Positions 22,800-33,900 of a DNA stretch of 37,500 nucleotides are shown here, piece by piece (position 1 is the first letter of the stretch; every line of letters begins with the position of its first letter). The notes under the pieces were generated by a model. That model searched no databases. It was not told the origin of the DNA and saw only the letters and a list, made by a program, of their open reading frames with translations. The position numbers were made by a program, and so were the translations under genes. The stretch is taken from assembly GCA_012295275.1 (NCBI GenBank), contig CM022677.1:26982544-27020043 (forward strand). Reading direction: 5' to 3'. Origin of the DNA: Chrysomallon squamiferum. Lineage: Eukaryota > Mollusca > Gastropoda > Neomphalida > Peltospiridae.

Positions 22800-22920
22800 T
22801 GTTTGTGTGTATGTATGTATGTATGTATGTATGTATGTATGTATGTATGTATGTATGTATGTATGTATGTATGTATGCATGCATGTATGTATGTATATGT
22901 ATGTATATATGTATGTTTAT
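22800..22920 (+). repeat. TATG microsatellite
   Basis: GTAT units run from about 22808 to 22905, ending about 40 bases before the first galectin exon. Confidence 0.9.
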
Positions 22921-22945
22921 ATATCTGTATTAAAACTGTTTACAG

Positions 22946-23034
22946 AGAACACCTTTTCTAGTGTATATACCATACCAAATCAGTGAGGGCTGGAAGATGA
23001 TTTTTAAGGGAATTCCAAAATATTATTTCAAACA
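22946..23034 (+). CDS. Galectin CRD exon a (N-terminal strands)
   Basis: Acceptor CTGTTTACAG, 89 bases, phase 0 in, phase 2 out at CA before GTAAGA. It includes I-S-E-G-W-K-M-I-F-K-G-I-P. The paralogous - strand exon is also 89 bases with the same phases and a matching I-S-D-G-W-M-M-I-L-K-G-T-P, which decides this start over the inner TTCTAG. Confidence 0.85.
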
Positions 23035-23597
23035 GTAAGAATTTATTTAATACTCATACAGTAATATTATTTCTTTCTGTGAGTATGTGTGTGTTTGTGT
23101 GTGTATGTGTGTTTATGTGTGTGTGTGAGTGTGTATGTATGTATGTATGTATGTATGTATGTATGTATGTATGTACACATATATGTATATATGATTTTAT
23201 TTATACATGGAAAAGCAGTATACTTATGTTTTGCTTGACATTCACTCAAACTGGAGACAATCTATTTCCTTTTGTATCATTTCTATTCTACAACTAAATT
23301 ATATTTACATGAAAATGACAGGAGTAACCAATATGTTATTCAGACACCATTAGTAATAATGTTGTTATTAGTACTAACATCAGAGATCCTACTACTACAA
23401 TGGCTACTATTGCTTCTTTCACTGGTTTTGTTATTCTACTGCTTCCAGTACAACAGCTACTATGTATATGTGGTTTGTATGTGTTTGAATATATACATTA
23501 ACAAACACATACATATCTATCTATCTGTATGTCTGTTTCTATCTACCTATCTTTTTATTAGTCTGTATGTATTATAAGACAAACACATATACACACA

Positions 23598-23684
<87 letters not shown>

Positions 23685-23866
23685 ACACACTAAAATACTG
23701 ATTCTATATATGTGTGTAAACAGAAAGGTAGAGTTGGAGGTAGATAAGTAGCAATATGTTTGGAAGGATGGATGGATGGATGGATGATAGTTTTAATGCT
23801 GTATGATTATAATTGCATATGATTTGTTTTTTTTTTTTTTTTTCCTTCTGTTTTGTCTCATGATAG
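23035..23866 (+). repeat. Intron between galectin exons a and b: GT, TATG, GA and TGGA tracts
   Basis: GTGT/TATG at about 23080-23175, a GA run at about 23603-23682, GGAT units at about 23765-23786 and a T run before the acceptor. No coding signal. Confidence 0.8.
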
Positions 23867-24065
23867 TTTCACACTGAACCTGTATGCTGGTAGGTTTATT
23901 CTTGCACATATGGATGTACGATATAGGTTTCAACAGAGAAGGACAGCTGTCTTCAACTATTTTGGTCACCATGGGTGGAATCAAGAAGAGCATGTTAGCA
24001 ACTTGCCTTTCGAACCTCAGATTCCCTTTGAATTAACTGTAACTTTCATTCGAGATGAGTTTCAA
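23867..24065 (+). CDS. Galectin CRD exon b (sugar-binding core)
   Basis: Acceptor CATGATAG, phase 2 in, phase 0 out at GAG-TTT-CAA before GTACGT. It carries the binding-site strands: H-M-D-V-R, V-F-N and W-N-Q-E-E-H, then L-P-F and F-E-L-T-V-T-F. These line up with the galectin signature H-x-N-x-R, V-x-N, W-x-x-E-x-R, with Asn to Asp in the first motif and Arg to His in the last. Both changes are shared with the - strand paralogue. Confidence 0.92.
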
Positions 24066-24342
24066 GTACGTGTGTGTGTGATAAATAGATGAAGAGATAA
24101 ACACGGATACATATAGATAGATATATATAGATAGATACAGATATCTAAAGACAGATGGATATAGATAAATACATGTTTAACATACATATCTCTGTAAAAT
24201 TACATTTGAGTTTTGTTTCTTGTATTGTATAGGTATGTCTGGTGTTGTGTTAGTGTTTAGTGTGTAATTATGTTCCATTTTGTGTTTTTCTTTCTGCTTT
24301 GATTTTTGAAATCTAATTTAATTTGTTCATTTTCCTTAATAG
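24066..24342 (+). other. Intron between galectin exons b and c
   Basis: A short GATA-type run at about 24108-24170; otherwise a normal AT-rich intron. Confidence 0.6.
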
Positions 24343-24474
24343 GTTCCTTTCTTCATATTTGCTGTTAACGGCAGACGTATCTATGATGCCAAGTTGCATT
24401 CATCATTTAGAAATTTCAATAGAGTGAGGATCATGAATGATGTAAGAATTACAGAACTGAAATTTGTATACTAA
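24343..24474 (+). CDS. Galectin CRD exon c (C-terminus and stop)
   Basis: Acceptor CCTTAATAG, phase 0, 43 codons plus TAA at 24472-24474. It holds A-V-N-G and a late E-L-K-F-V-Y end, the last beta strand of the galectin fold. Compared with the paralogue it has about four extra residues (P-F-F-I-F region) just after the splice join. Confidence 0.9.
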   Translation, partial: VPFFIFAVNGRRIYDAKLHSSFRNFNRVRIMNDVRITELKFVY

Positions 24475-25170
24475 GACATACATGCAATAATAGATCAATG
24501 TTCTTAATCTCAGTATCAATTGTTAACAAATAAATGGGCAGTTCCATGGTGACGTTATATTCACAGGGGTTGGAAATCATCCAAATGAACCTGACTGCTA
24601 GAGCCAGGAAGTTAACCCTGAGTAAGAGACCTCCCTGTGTTCAAATATATTCTGTGTCACAGGGGAAAGACCTGAAATATGTATATGACTGAAGTTACAT
24701 CAAAAGGACATGGTAAAAGTCAACTACTTTTCAGAATTGTCTGCAACCTTTAAATATTGCAAGCATATATTTGCACTTGGAATGAAGATGAAATGGCTTT
24801 AGAAGATACCAGTTATAATGTCTTGAAAATAAAATGTGTAAGGAATTATTACATAACTGTGTGTGACAGATTTTACATTTTGAAATAAAATAAAGTTTGC
24901 TGTCCACAGCAAGGAGTATCTGGTTCACTGTTATGATGAAAGCATTTTAATGCATGAACAAAATCTTGGGTATAACAACGGGTATAACAACATAAACTTT
25001 CTTAGAGCGTTTAAAATTTTACACAGCCACTGAAGATAGACCAGTGTATCCATTGTCTTGCAACAACTTGGTAACTGTCATATAACTGGCAAGTTGAAAC
25101 CAAAAACTAATCAATTATTAGCAATGTCACAGCCTGCAGCATTTTTAGAAAAAGTAGATGATTTCATGTG
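24475..25170. other. 3' UTR and start of the intergenic spacer
   Basis: This holds the four AATAAA copies and otherwise non-repetitive, AT-rich sequence. I see no further coding signal before the minisatellite begins. Confidence 0.5.
24529..24534 (+). terminator. Candidate polyadenylation signal
   Basis: AATAAA lies 55 bases after the stop codon. Other AATAAA copies occur at 24828-24833, 24884-24889 and 24889-24894; the last pair is followed by a T/G-rich stretch and may be the main site. Confidence 0.45.
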
Positions 25171-25179
25171 GTTTCATAT

Positions 25180-28100
25180 ATCCTTCTATCTATCTATCTG
25201 TCTACACATCCATCTATGCATTCAATTCATCCATCTATCCATGTATCGAATCCATCTGTCTCTATCTCTCTGTGTATCTGTCTTTCTATCTATTTCTATC
25301 CTTCCATCCATAATCAAATCATCCATCCATCCATCCATCGAGATATGTATCTACCTGTCTCTCTGTAAATCTCTCTATATACCTGTCTCGCTGTCAATCT
25401 GCCTATCTGTGTATCTACCTGTCTCTTCAGTCTCTCTGTCAATCTCTATTAGCTATCTGTCTCTCTGTCAGTCTGTCTATGTCTCTATCTGTCTCTGTCA
25501 ATCTATGTATCTGCCTGTCTCTCTGTCAATCTGTCTATGTATCTACCTGTCTCTATCAGTCTGCCTATCTATGTATTTACCTGTCTCTGTCAATATCTCT
25601 ATTAGCTACCTGTCTCTCTGTCAGTCTGTCTATGTCTCTATCTGTCTCTGTCAATCTATGTATCTACCTGTCTCTCTATCAATCTGTCAATCTATGTATC
25701 TACCTGTCTCGCTTTCAATCTGCCTATGTATCTACCTGTCTCTGTCAATATATATTAGCTACCTGTCTTCTGTCAGTCTGTCTGTGTCTCTATCTGTCTC
25801 TGTCAATCTATGTATCTACCTGTCTATCAATCTGTCAATCTATGTATCTACCTGTCTCGCTTTCAATCTGCCTATGTATCTACCTGTCTCTGTCAATATA
25901 TATTAGCTACCTGTCTTCTGTCAGTCTGTCTGTGTCGCTATCTGTCTCTGTCAATCTATGTATATACCTGTCTCTCTGTCAATCTGTCTATGTATCTACC
26001 TGTCTCTGTCAATATCTCTATTAGCTACCTGTCTATGTCTCTATCTGTCTCTGTCAATCTATGTATCTATCTGTCTCTCTATCAATCTATCTACCTGTCT
26101 TGCTGTCAATCTATCTATATATCTGTCTTTTTGTCAATCTCTATATATCTACCTGTCTCTCTGTCAGTCTCTCTATCTATCTATCATTTTCTCTGTCAAT
26201 CTCTCTATGTATCTACCTGTCTCTCTGTCAGTTTGTCTATGTCTCTACCTGTCTCTGTCAATCTATGTATCTACCTGTCTCTGTCAATCTATGTATCTAC
26301 CTGTCTCGCTATCAATCTATGTATTTACCTGTCTCTCAGTCAGTCTCTCTATATATCTACCTGTCTCTGTCAGTCTCTCTATCTACCTGTCTCTGTCAAT
26401 CTATGTATCTACCTGTGTCTCTATCAATCTGTCTATGTATCTACCTGTCTCTCAGTCAGTCTCTATATATCTACCTGTCTCTCTGTCAGTCTCTCTGTCT
26501 CTACCTACCTGTCTCTCTGTCAATCTCTATCTCTCTATTGACCTCTCTCTCTGTCAATCTCTCTATCTATGAATCTACCTGTCTCTCTGTCAATCTCTAT
26601 CTACCTGTCTGTCAATCTCTATGTATCTACCTGTCTCTGTCAATCTCTCTCTCTATCTACCTGTCTCTCTGTCAATCTATCTATGTATCTACCTGTCTCT
26701 CTGTCAAACTCTCTATGTATCTACCTGTCTCTCTGTCAATCTATCTCTCTATCTACCTGTCTCTCTGTCAATCTCTATGTATCTACCTGTCTCTGTCAAT
26801 CTCTCTCTCTATCTACCTGTCTCTCTGTCAATCTATCTCTCTATCTACCTGTCTCTCTGTCAATCTATCTATGTATCTACCTGTCTCTCTGTCAATCTGT
26901 CTATGTATCTGTCTCTCTGTCTCTCTATCTATCTACCTGTCTCTCTGTCAATCTGTCTCTATCTACTGTCTCTCTGTCAGTCTCTCTCTCTACCTGTCTC
27001 TCTCTCCATCTTGTCTGTCTGTCAATCTCTCTATCTACCTGTCTCTCTGTCAATCTATCTCTCTATCTACCTGTCTCTCTGTCAGTCTATCTCTCTATCT
27101 ACTTGTCTTTCTGTCAATCTATCTATGTATCTACCTGTATCTCTGTCAATCTATCTATGTATCTACCTGTCTCTCTGTCAATCTATCTCTCTATCTACCT
27201 GTCTCTCTGTCAATCTATCTATGTATCTACCTGTATCTCTGTCAATCTATCTCTCTATCTACCTGTCTCTCTGTCAGTCTATCTCTCTATCTACTTGTCT
27301 CTCTGTCAATCTATCTATGTATCTACCTGTCTCTCTGTCAATCTATCTATGTATCTACCTGTCTCTCTGTCAATCTATCTATGTATCTACCTGTCTCTCT
27401 GTCAATCTATCTATGTATCTACCTGTCTCTCTGTCAATCTCTCTATGTATCTATCTGTCTTTCTGTCAATCTCTCTAACTACCTGTCTCTCTGTCAATCT
27501 ATCTATGTATCTACCTGTCTCTCTGTCAATCTATCTATGTATCTACCTGTCTCTCTGTCAGTCTGTCTATGTATCTACCTGTCTCTCTATCTACCTGTCT
27601 CTCTGTCAATCTATCTATGTATCTACCTGTCTCTCTGTCAGTCTGTCTATGTATCTACCTGTCTCTCTGTCAGTCTATCTATGTATCTACCTGTCTCTCT
27701 GTCAATCTATCTATGTGTCTACCTGTCTCTCTGTCAATCTATCTCTCTATCTACCTGTCTCTCTGTCAGTCTATCTCTCTATCTACTTGTCTGTCTGTCA
27801 ATCTCTCTATCTACCTGTCTCTCTGTCAATCTATCTCTCTATCTACCTGTCTCTCTGTCAGTCTATCTCTCTATCTACTTGTCTTTCTGTCAATCTATCT
27901 ATGTATCTACCTGTATCTCTGTCAATCTATCTATGTATGTATCTGTCTTTCTGTCAATCTATCTATGTATCTACCTGTCTCTCTGTCAATCTATCTATGT
28001 ATCTACCTGTCTCTCTGTCAATCTATCTATGTATGTATCTGTCTCTCTGTCAATCTATCTATGTATCTACCTGTCTCTCTGTCAATCTATCTATGTATCT

Positions 28101-28880
28101 ACCTGTCTCTCTGTCAATCTCTCTATGTATCTATCTGTCTTTCTGTCAATCTCTCTATCTACCTGTCTGTCTGTCTGTCTGTCAGTCTATCTATATACCT
28201 GTATTTCTGTCAATCTCTCTAACTACTTGTCTGTCTGTCAATCTCTCTATGTATCTATCTGTCTTTCTGTCAATCTCTCTATTTACCTGTCTGTCTGTCT
28301 GTCTGTCTATCTATATGTCTTTCTGTCAATCTCTCTAACTACTTGTCTGTCTGTCAATCTCTCTATGTATCTATCTGTCTTTCTGTCTGTCAATCTCTCT
28401 ATTTACCTGTCTGTCAATCTATCTATGTACCTATATGTCTTTCTGTCAATCTCTCTATCTACCTGTCTGTCTGTCTGTCTGTCAGTCTATCTATATACCT
28501 GTATTTCTGTCAATCTCTCTAACTACTTGTCTGTCTGTCAATCTCTCTATGTATCTATCTGTCTTTCTGTCAATCTCTCTATTTACCTGTCTGTCAATCT
28601 ATCTATGTATCTATATGTCTTTCTGTCAATCTCTCTATCTACCTGTCTGTCTGTCTGTCAATCTATCTATATACCCGTCTCTTTGTCAGTATATCTGTGT
28701 ATCTACCTGTTTGTCAATCTGTCTTTGTATCTACATGTCTGTCTTTCAAACTCTACGTGTCTACCCGTCTCTCTGTAATGTCTCTATCTATGTATCTACC
28801 TTCCCTCTGTGAAACTCTATGTATCTACCTGTCTCTGTCAATTTCTCTATCTACATATCCATCAATCTATTCATCTATCC
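25180..28880. repeat. 3.7 kb CTGT/CTAT minisatellite in the intergenic spacer
   Basis: About 100 or more copies of a roughly 32-base unit of the form ATCTACCTGTCTCTCTGTCA plus ATCTATCTATGT, with variants using GTCAGTCTGTCT and TTTCTGTCAATC. Units drift from one end to the other, giving local subfamilies. Long open frames occur in all three + frames purely from composition (Ser, Leu, Tyr, Cys rich). Confidence 0.92.
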
Positions 28881-28929
28881 ATTTCTCTTTTTATTCATCA
28901 ATTCATCTTCCATCCTTAAATCCATGATA

Positions 28930-28960
28930 CATCCATCCATCCATCCATCTATCCATCTAT

Positions 28961-29034
<74 letters not shown>

Positions 29035-29160
29035 GTCTGTATGTATGTATGTATGTGTCTTATCTACCTCTCTGGATATATATATCCATGTATCCATAAA
29101 TCTGACCATCCATCAATCCATGTATTTATTTATATCTCTGTCTGTCTGTCTGTCTTCAGT
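28930..29160. repeat. ATCC, ATCT and GTCT microsatellites
   Basis: ATCC units about 28931-28955, a pure ATCT run about 28960-29034, TATG about 29040-29056, then short GTCT runs to 29156. Confidence 0.9.
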
Positions 29161-29480
29161 TCTGGAATTGTCCTTATAAATAAATAAATAATAGATAATT
29201 CATTTGTCTGTTGTTGTATCTATTATTATTACTATAGATTTTGTTGTTGTTGTTGTTACTATTATTGTATTTCTACAAGAGTAGATACATTTATGCCAGA
29301 CATTAGTATACAAAGAGTGTGGCAGGCATGTGTAAAAAATGTCATAAATAATTAGATACATGCAGAAAACAGAGTAATTGTTTCAGTCTAGACGGGGAAT
29401 AAATAAATAAAGGATATCCTAACTAATTGCAAATTCAGTTTCAAGAGCATTTCACAAAGACTTTAAATTTTGAATGTGAG
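29161..29480. other. Intergenic stretch, no gene
   Basis: AT-rich with short TTG and ATT runs. I see no coding or RNA signal. Confidence 0.4.
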
Positions 29481-30500
29481 CTGTTCTCTTAGACTGTACC
29501 CTACAACAACGAGCAGGCAAGTAATATTCCTAACTGTATGCTAATTATAGTTTTTCACTTGAACAGCTCTGTTAGATGTAAAGAAAGCCGGACAGATGTT
29601 TTCATATGAAACAAGTATTTCAAAATTTGTAGCCCTTGCAAGCTTATCAAACGTAAGCCGAGTATGGGCAGACATCCTGGAGCAATTTCACAAAGATAGG
29701 CTTCATTTTAGCGCGAATTTACACGTACACATTAGTCTACCCAGCAACGTAAAAACAATGCGCTGACGTCAAAACCTGAAACGTCATACTTTTACCAAGA
29801 GCAACGAGAGCAAGGATGGCAGGTGATATTTTGTGTTTGTTCCACTAGAACTCCATCCTGTGAAAGTGACATCGGGGTCAGTTTTAATGTGCTGGCCAGT
29901 GATAGATACGCTTTCTGATTGCCTTACACAAAGAGTAGTGAATGTCCGAGTGAGATGTTTTATAACGCAGCGCAGTGGAGTGACGTTATAGCATTATCTT
30001 AGTCATTACACCGAAAACAAGATTAAAACAAAGAGATGTAAACTTTGTTGATTTATTACAATATTCTTTACAATTCCACCCTATGAAGCCGAAAGTAACC
30101 TACATAAATGTATTTGGACATGATTCAGAATCTGTTCTAAATGTTATGAAGTCACTTTTTTTTTATTTTTTTTTTTTTTCAAATTACACAGAAAAAAATC
30201 AAAAAAAAATCAGAAGATTCCAAACTGCGAAATGATACAACTAGCTGTAACAGAAATAAAATTAATATTATTTTATACGTGGCTTTGAACCGTTTATATA
30301 TATATATATATATGTCAATACAGAGAGACAGATATAGTTTATCTCACATGCATACATACATGCACACAGACAGATACATATAAACATATATATATATGCA
30401 CATACAGATACATAAAATCATACATACACACATACAGATATATATATAAATACAGACAAACACGTGTGTGTCCATCTGAGACAAACAGTGACACAGATGT
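29480..30500. promoter_or_regulatory. Less repetitive, CpG-richer spacer with a CRE palindrome
   Basis: Compared with its surroundings this stretch has more CG dinucleotides and fewer simple repeats up to about 30100. It holds a perfect TGACGTCA at 29764-29771. Thirty or so bases later AAGGATGGCAG|GTGATA resembles a start codon in good context followed by a donor. From 30290 it turns into TA and CATA tracts. Promoter activity is a guess. Confidence 0.2.
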
Positions 30501-30514
30501 TACAGACAGGCGAG

Positions 30515-30648
30515 GAAGTAGCTCAGGACGTGACTTGGATCACAAGGAAGTAGCTCAGGACGTGACTTGGATCACAAGGAAGTAGCTCAGGACGTGACTT
30601 GGATCACAAGGAAGTAGCTCAGGACGTGACTTGGATCACAAGGAAGTA
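30515..30648. repeat. 32-base direct repeat, about 4 copies
   Basis: Units start at 30515, 30547, 30579 and 30611, with a fifth just beginning at 30643. Each contains AGCTCAGGACGTGACTTGGA. The copies are nearly identical, so the expansion is recent. Confidence 0.9.
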
Positions 30649-30649
30649 T

Positions 30650-31560
30650 CACGGAGCAGCTTCTCTTCTCAGAACTTGTCACCTTGGCTCCTACACTCGC
30701 CAGTCACCCAGGAGCCGACAGTCTCGCGCTTCATCTTCCTCATTTTCTTCATTTTCTTCATCTTCTATGAATGTCGGGCGCCATGTTGGAATTTGGGCTT
30801 CGCAGATATCTAAAGATGTGTTACCTAACATTTTTGTTTTGTTCAAATGAAGTCAAATCAATTCCTAAAGAAGGAACGTGAACTCCACACAGATCAGGTT
30901 ACACTGTTAAGGGAGACAACTCACCGTCGGTTATTTCTTTAACTCAAACTAACTGACCAGACACAAGAAATCACTCTACAAACAGACACACATTTTAATA
31001 TAACAAAATTGTGTTTTTGTCTTTTCTCAGTGATTTTTTAAAATTATTTATTTCTATTGTAAACTGTGAACTTTTATTATAAATTTGTTATTATTATTTT
31101 TTTTGAATTATTATTATTATTTTTTTTCACCTAAACCAAGAAAACTGTTCAGTTTTTAAGGTCATTCAAACTCTGAACTCTGGTCTTGTACTGTTGCCTC
31201 ACTCTAGGGGTTGCTATAACTACCGCTGCGATGACCACGACGAGGCAAACGAGCCAGACTATTCTGAACTGGAGATAACTTTAAGGTCCGTTTTAGTCCG
31301 ATCTGAGCCGATTCAGTCTTTATATACACAGAGAAAACACAATCAGTTACATGAGAAACAGTTTAAAATCTGTCTTGTGTTTTGGTATGTATTAGGACAG
31401 CATGTGATGTTTTTCACAAATTGATTAGAAATCCCGTCTATAACTACACAAGGTACGATACCCATAATTCCCAGCATCTATAAATATTTTAGAAGAATTC
31501 TAGCTAAAACAAAACTTTAATTAACGCAACAGCTGTCGCAGTTTTATACTGGATTAAATT
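30650..31560. other. Intergenic stretch, CpG-richer, no recognised gene
   Basis: A short open frame on the + strand (31194-31424) starts in CpG-rich sequence with acidic residues (D-D-H-D-E-A) but resembles no family I know. A TTTATATA TATA-box-like sequence at about 31319-31326 lies inside it. Both could mean a promoter rather than a coding exon. Confidence 0.2.
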
Positions 31561-31599
31561 TTGTAGGAGTGACCGTTCTTCATGAAACCTAGATTTGTC

Positions 31600-31601
31600 T
31601 G

Positions 31602-31639
<38 letters not shown>

Positions 31640-32127
31640 ATGCGTGTCTCTCTCTCTGTCTGTAAGTTCGTGTGCGTATGTTGTTAGTGTGAATGCATGT
31701 GTATGTGCGTGTGCGTATGTGCAAGTGTGTTTGTTACTGTGTTCAGGGTACGCATTTGAGGTTTTTACCTTAATACTTTTCATACAAAACGTGTATCATT
31801 AGAATAGAAATATCTTCTACAAAAATTTACCCTTTACATTTCTTGGTTTTTCTAAGACTTGATCTGTGCATGTATATATGTGTGTGTATGTGTGTGTGTG
31901 TCTGTATGTATGTATATGTGTTTGTCTGTCTGAACATATATATATATATATGTGTATGCATGTATGTATGTGTGTCTGTAAATGTGTATTATGTATGTGT
32001 GTACATATTTATGCTTGTATCTGAGTGTATTTTATGTGTGTATGTGTGTCCAGAAAATAATAACACAGGAAAACATAATAATAATAAAAAAATATATATA
32101 TAAAAAAAAAAAAAAAAAAAAAAAAAA

Positions 32128-32174
<47 letters not shown>

Positions 32175-32460
32175 AATGAAATCAAATAAAATAACTTAAA
32201 ATACAAAAATAATAATAATAAAAAAAAAAATAGTAAACCTTTATCTTAATTAATTTGATGAACCGAAAAAAAAAAATATATATATATATAGAAAAAAAAA
32301 AAAAGAAAAAAAAAAAGAAAGGAAAGAAAAGAAAGGAAAGACCGGACCGAAACCACCCCAACCCCAGCATATGTTGCGTTCAGATAAATACAACAACAAC
32401 AATAATAATAATAATAATAACAACAAGAACAACGAGAGCGTGAGTGTGCAATTGAGTGCA
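31600..32460. repeat. GT, TATG, A-rich, AAAT and AAT tracts
   Basis: GT about 31601-31640, TATG/GTGT about 31870-32050, poly-A with AAAT units about 32101-32175, A-rich runs to 32340, ATA units about 32398-32420. Confidence 0.8.
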
Positions 32461-32473
32461 TTTTATTTAATTA

Positions 32474-32483
32474 TTTATTTATT
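32474..32483 (-). terminator. Candidate polyadenylation signals of the - strand gene
   Basis: Two overlapping AATAAA on the - strand (TTTATT at 32474-32479 and 32478-32483), about 245 bases past the stop and just after the stop-codon repeat array. Confidence 0.4.
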
Positions 32484-32542
32484 TTCTGTCTTTACTTAAA
32501 CCGACCAAGAACATGTCGGGTGTTGTTAACGCTGTGTTTAAG

Positions 32543-32750
32543 TTAGTAGACAAGTTTCAGTTGCTGAATTAGTAGACAAGTTTCAGTTGCTGAGTTAGTA
32601 GACAAGTTTCAGTTGCTGAGTTAGTAGACAAGTTTCAGTTGCTGAGTTAGTAGACAAGTTTCAGTTGCTGAATTAGTAGACAAGTTTCAGTTGCTGAATT
32701 AGTAGACAAGTTTCAGTTGCTAAGTTAGTAGACAAGTTTCAGTTGCTGAA
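32543..32750 (-). repeat. 26-base minisatellite made of the last codons and stop
   Basis: Eight exact-period units start at 32543, 32569, 32595, 32621, 32647, 32673, 32699 and 32725. Read on the - strand each unit is CAACTGAAACTTGTCTACTA plus A and a five-base linker, that is Q-L-K-L-V-Y-stop. The copy at 32725 is the real C-terminus; the other seven would lie in the 3' UTR. Confidence 0.93.
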
Positions 32751-32841
32751 TTGACACATCACGAGCCACCGATATCTTTTTCAGGTCCTGGGACGGACTG
32801 TGCAGTTGGGCGTCGTGCACATGGTTGCCGTCCACTGAGAC
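32725..32841 (-). CDS. Galectin CRD exon c with stop (paralogue)
   Basis: Acceptor CTGTTCCAG, 38 codons plus TAA. It reads V-S-V-D-G-N-H, a middle with Q-L-H-S, and ends Q-Q-L-K-L-V-Y. The stop complement is at 32725-32727. The last six codons and stop are the seed of the adjoining 26-base repeat. Confidence 0.9.
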   Translation of the reverse strand, partial: VSVDGNHVHDAQLHSPSQDLKKISVARDVSIQQLKLVY

Positions 32842-32919
32842 CTGGAACAGAACACAAAAATATAACGTACAGTCTCAGAGATTCTTAGATTTAGTCAGTT
32901 CCAGAAGAGCAGAGATTTA

Positions 32920-33900
32920 ACACAACACGAGACGTAATTACACAACATGAGACGTAATTACACAACATGAGACGTAATCACACAACACGAGACGTAATTA
33001 CACAACATGAGACGTAATCACACAACACGAGACGTAATTACACAACATGAGACGTAATTACACAACATGAGACGTAATCACACAACACGAGACGTAATTA
33101 CACAACATGAGACGTAATTACACAACATGAGACGTAATTACACAACATCAGACGTAATCACACATCAGACGTAATTACACAACATGAGACGTAATTACAC
33201 AACATGAGACGTAATCACACAACATGAGACGTAATTACACAACATGAAACGTAATTACACAACATCAGACGTAATCACACAACATGAGACGTAATCACAC
33301 AACATGAGACGTAATCACATAACATGAGACGTAATCACACATCAGACGTAATTACACAACATCAAACGTAATTACACAACATCAAACGTAATTACACATC
33401 AAACGTAATTACACAACATCAAACGTAATTACACAACATGAGACGTAATTACACAACATGAAACGTAATCACACAACATGAGACGTAATCACACATCAGA
33501 CGTAATTACACAACATGAGACGTAATCACACATCAGACGTAATTACACAACATCAAACGTAATTACACAACATCAAACGTAATTACACAACATGAGACGT
33601 AATTACACAACATGAAACGTAATCACACAACATGAGACGTAATCACACATCAGACGTAATTACACAACATGAGACGTAATCACACATCAGACGTAATTAC
33701 ACAACATCAAACGTAATTACACAACATCAGACGTAATCACACAACATGAGACGTAATCACACAACATGAGACGTAATTACACAACATGAGACGTAATTAC
33801 ACAACATCAAACGTAATTACACAACATGAGACGTAATTACACAACATGAGACGTAATTACACAAAAAACGTAATTACACAACATCAGACGTAATCACACA
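32920..33900 (-). repeat. 20-base satellite in the last intron of the - strand gene
   Basis: About 48 units of GAGACGTAATTACACAACAT, with ATC/ATG, AAACG/AGACG and AATT/AATC variants and some 17-base units lacking AAC. A higher-order block of about 190 bases appears twice (near 33345-33540 and 33530-33720). Many units contain the palindrome GTAATTAC. Confidence 0.93.

Larger units (their letters stand above)
1..24474 (+). other. Gene model: multi-TSR, sushi, galectin protein gene (5' end outside window)
   Basis: Twenty-one exons can be placed: 17 TSR exons (first partial, sixth broken), one sushi exon and three galectin exons. All TSR joins are phase 1, so any TSR exon can be skipped without breaking frame. 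Sushi to galectin is phase 0, then the galectin introns are phase 2 and phase 0. The product is probably secreted, because no membrane segment appears in the visible part and all three families are extracellular or secreted types, but the signal peptide is outside the window. Galectin domains bind beta-galactosides; TSRs of this kind occur in properdin, thrombospondin and ADAMTS proteins; sushi domains occur in complement regulators. A role in pathogen recognition or cell-matrix adhesion is inference. The partial paralogue at the right end confirms the sushi-galectin exon order. Confidence 0.85.

Noticed and set aside
22962-23034. Shorter galectin exon a starting after TTCTAG
   Set aside because: It would need a phase 1 partner, but the sushi exon ends in phase 0; the paralogue has an 89-base exon matching the start at 22946.
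25058-28927. Long open frames (up to about 900 codons) in the CTGT/CTAT array
   Set aside because: Open in all three frames because the unit lacks stop codons; no domain, no start context, no splice structure.
31194-31424. Possible coding exon of an unknown gene
   Set aside because: Short, no recognised family, no clear splice partners; kept only as part of the CpG-richer spacer.
32920-33900. CRISPR-like array
   Set aside because: Units are contiguous 20-base tandem repeats with no unique spacers, inside an animal gene intron.
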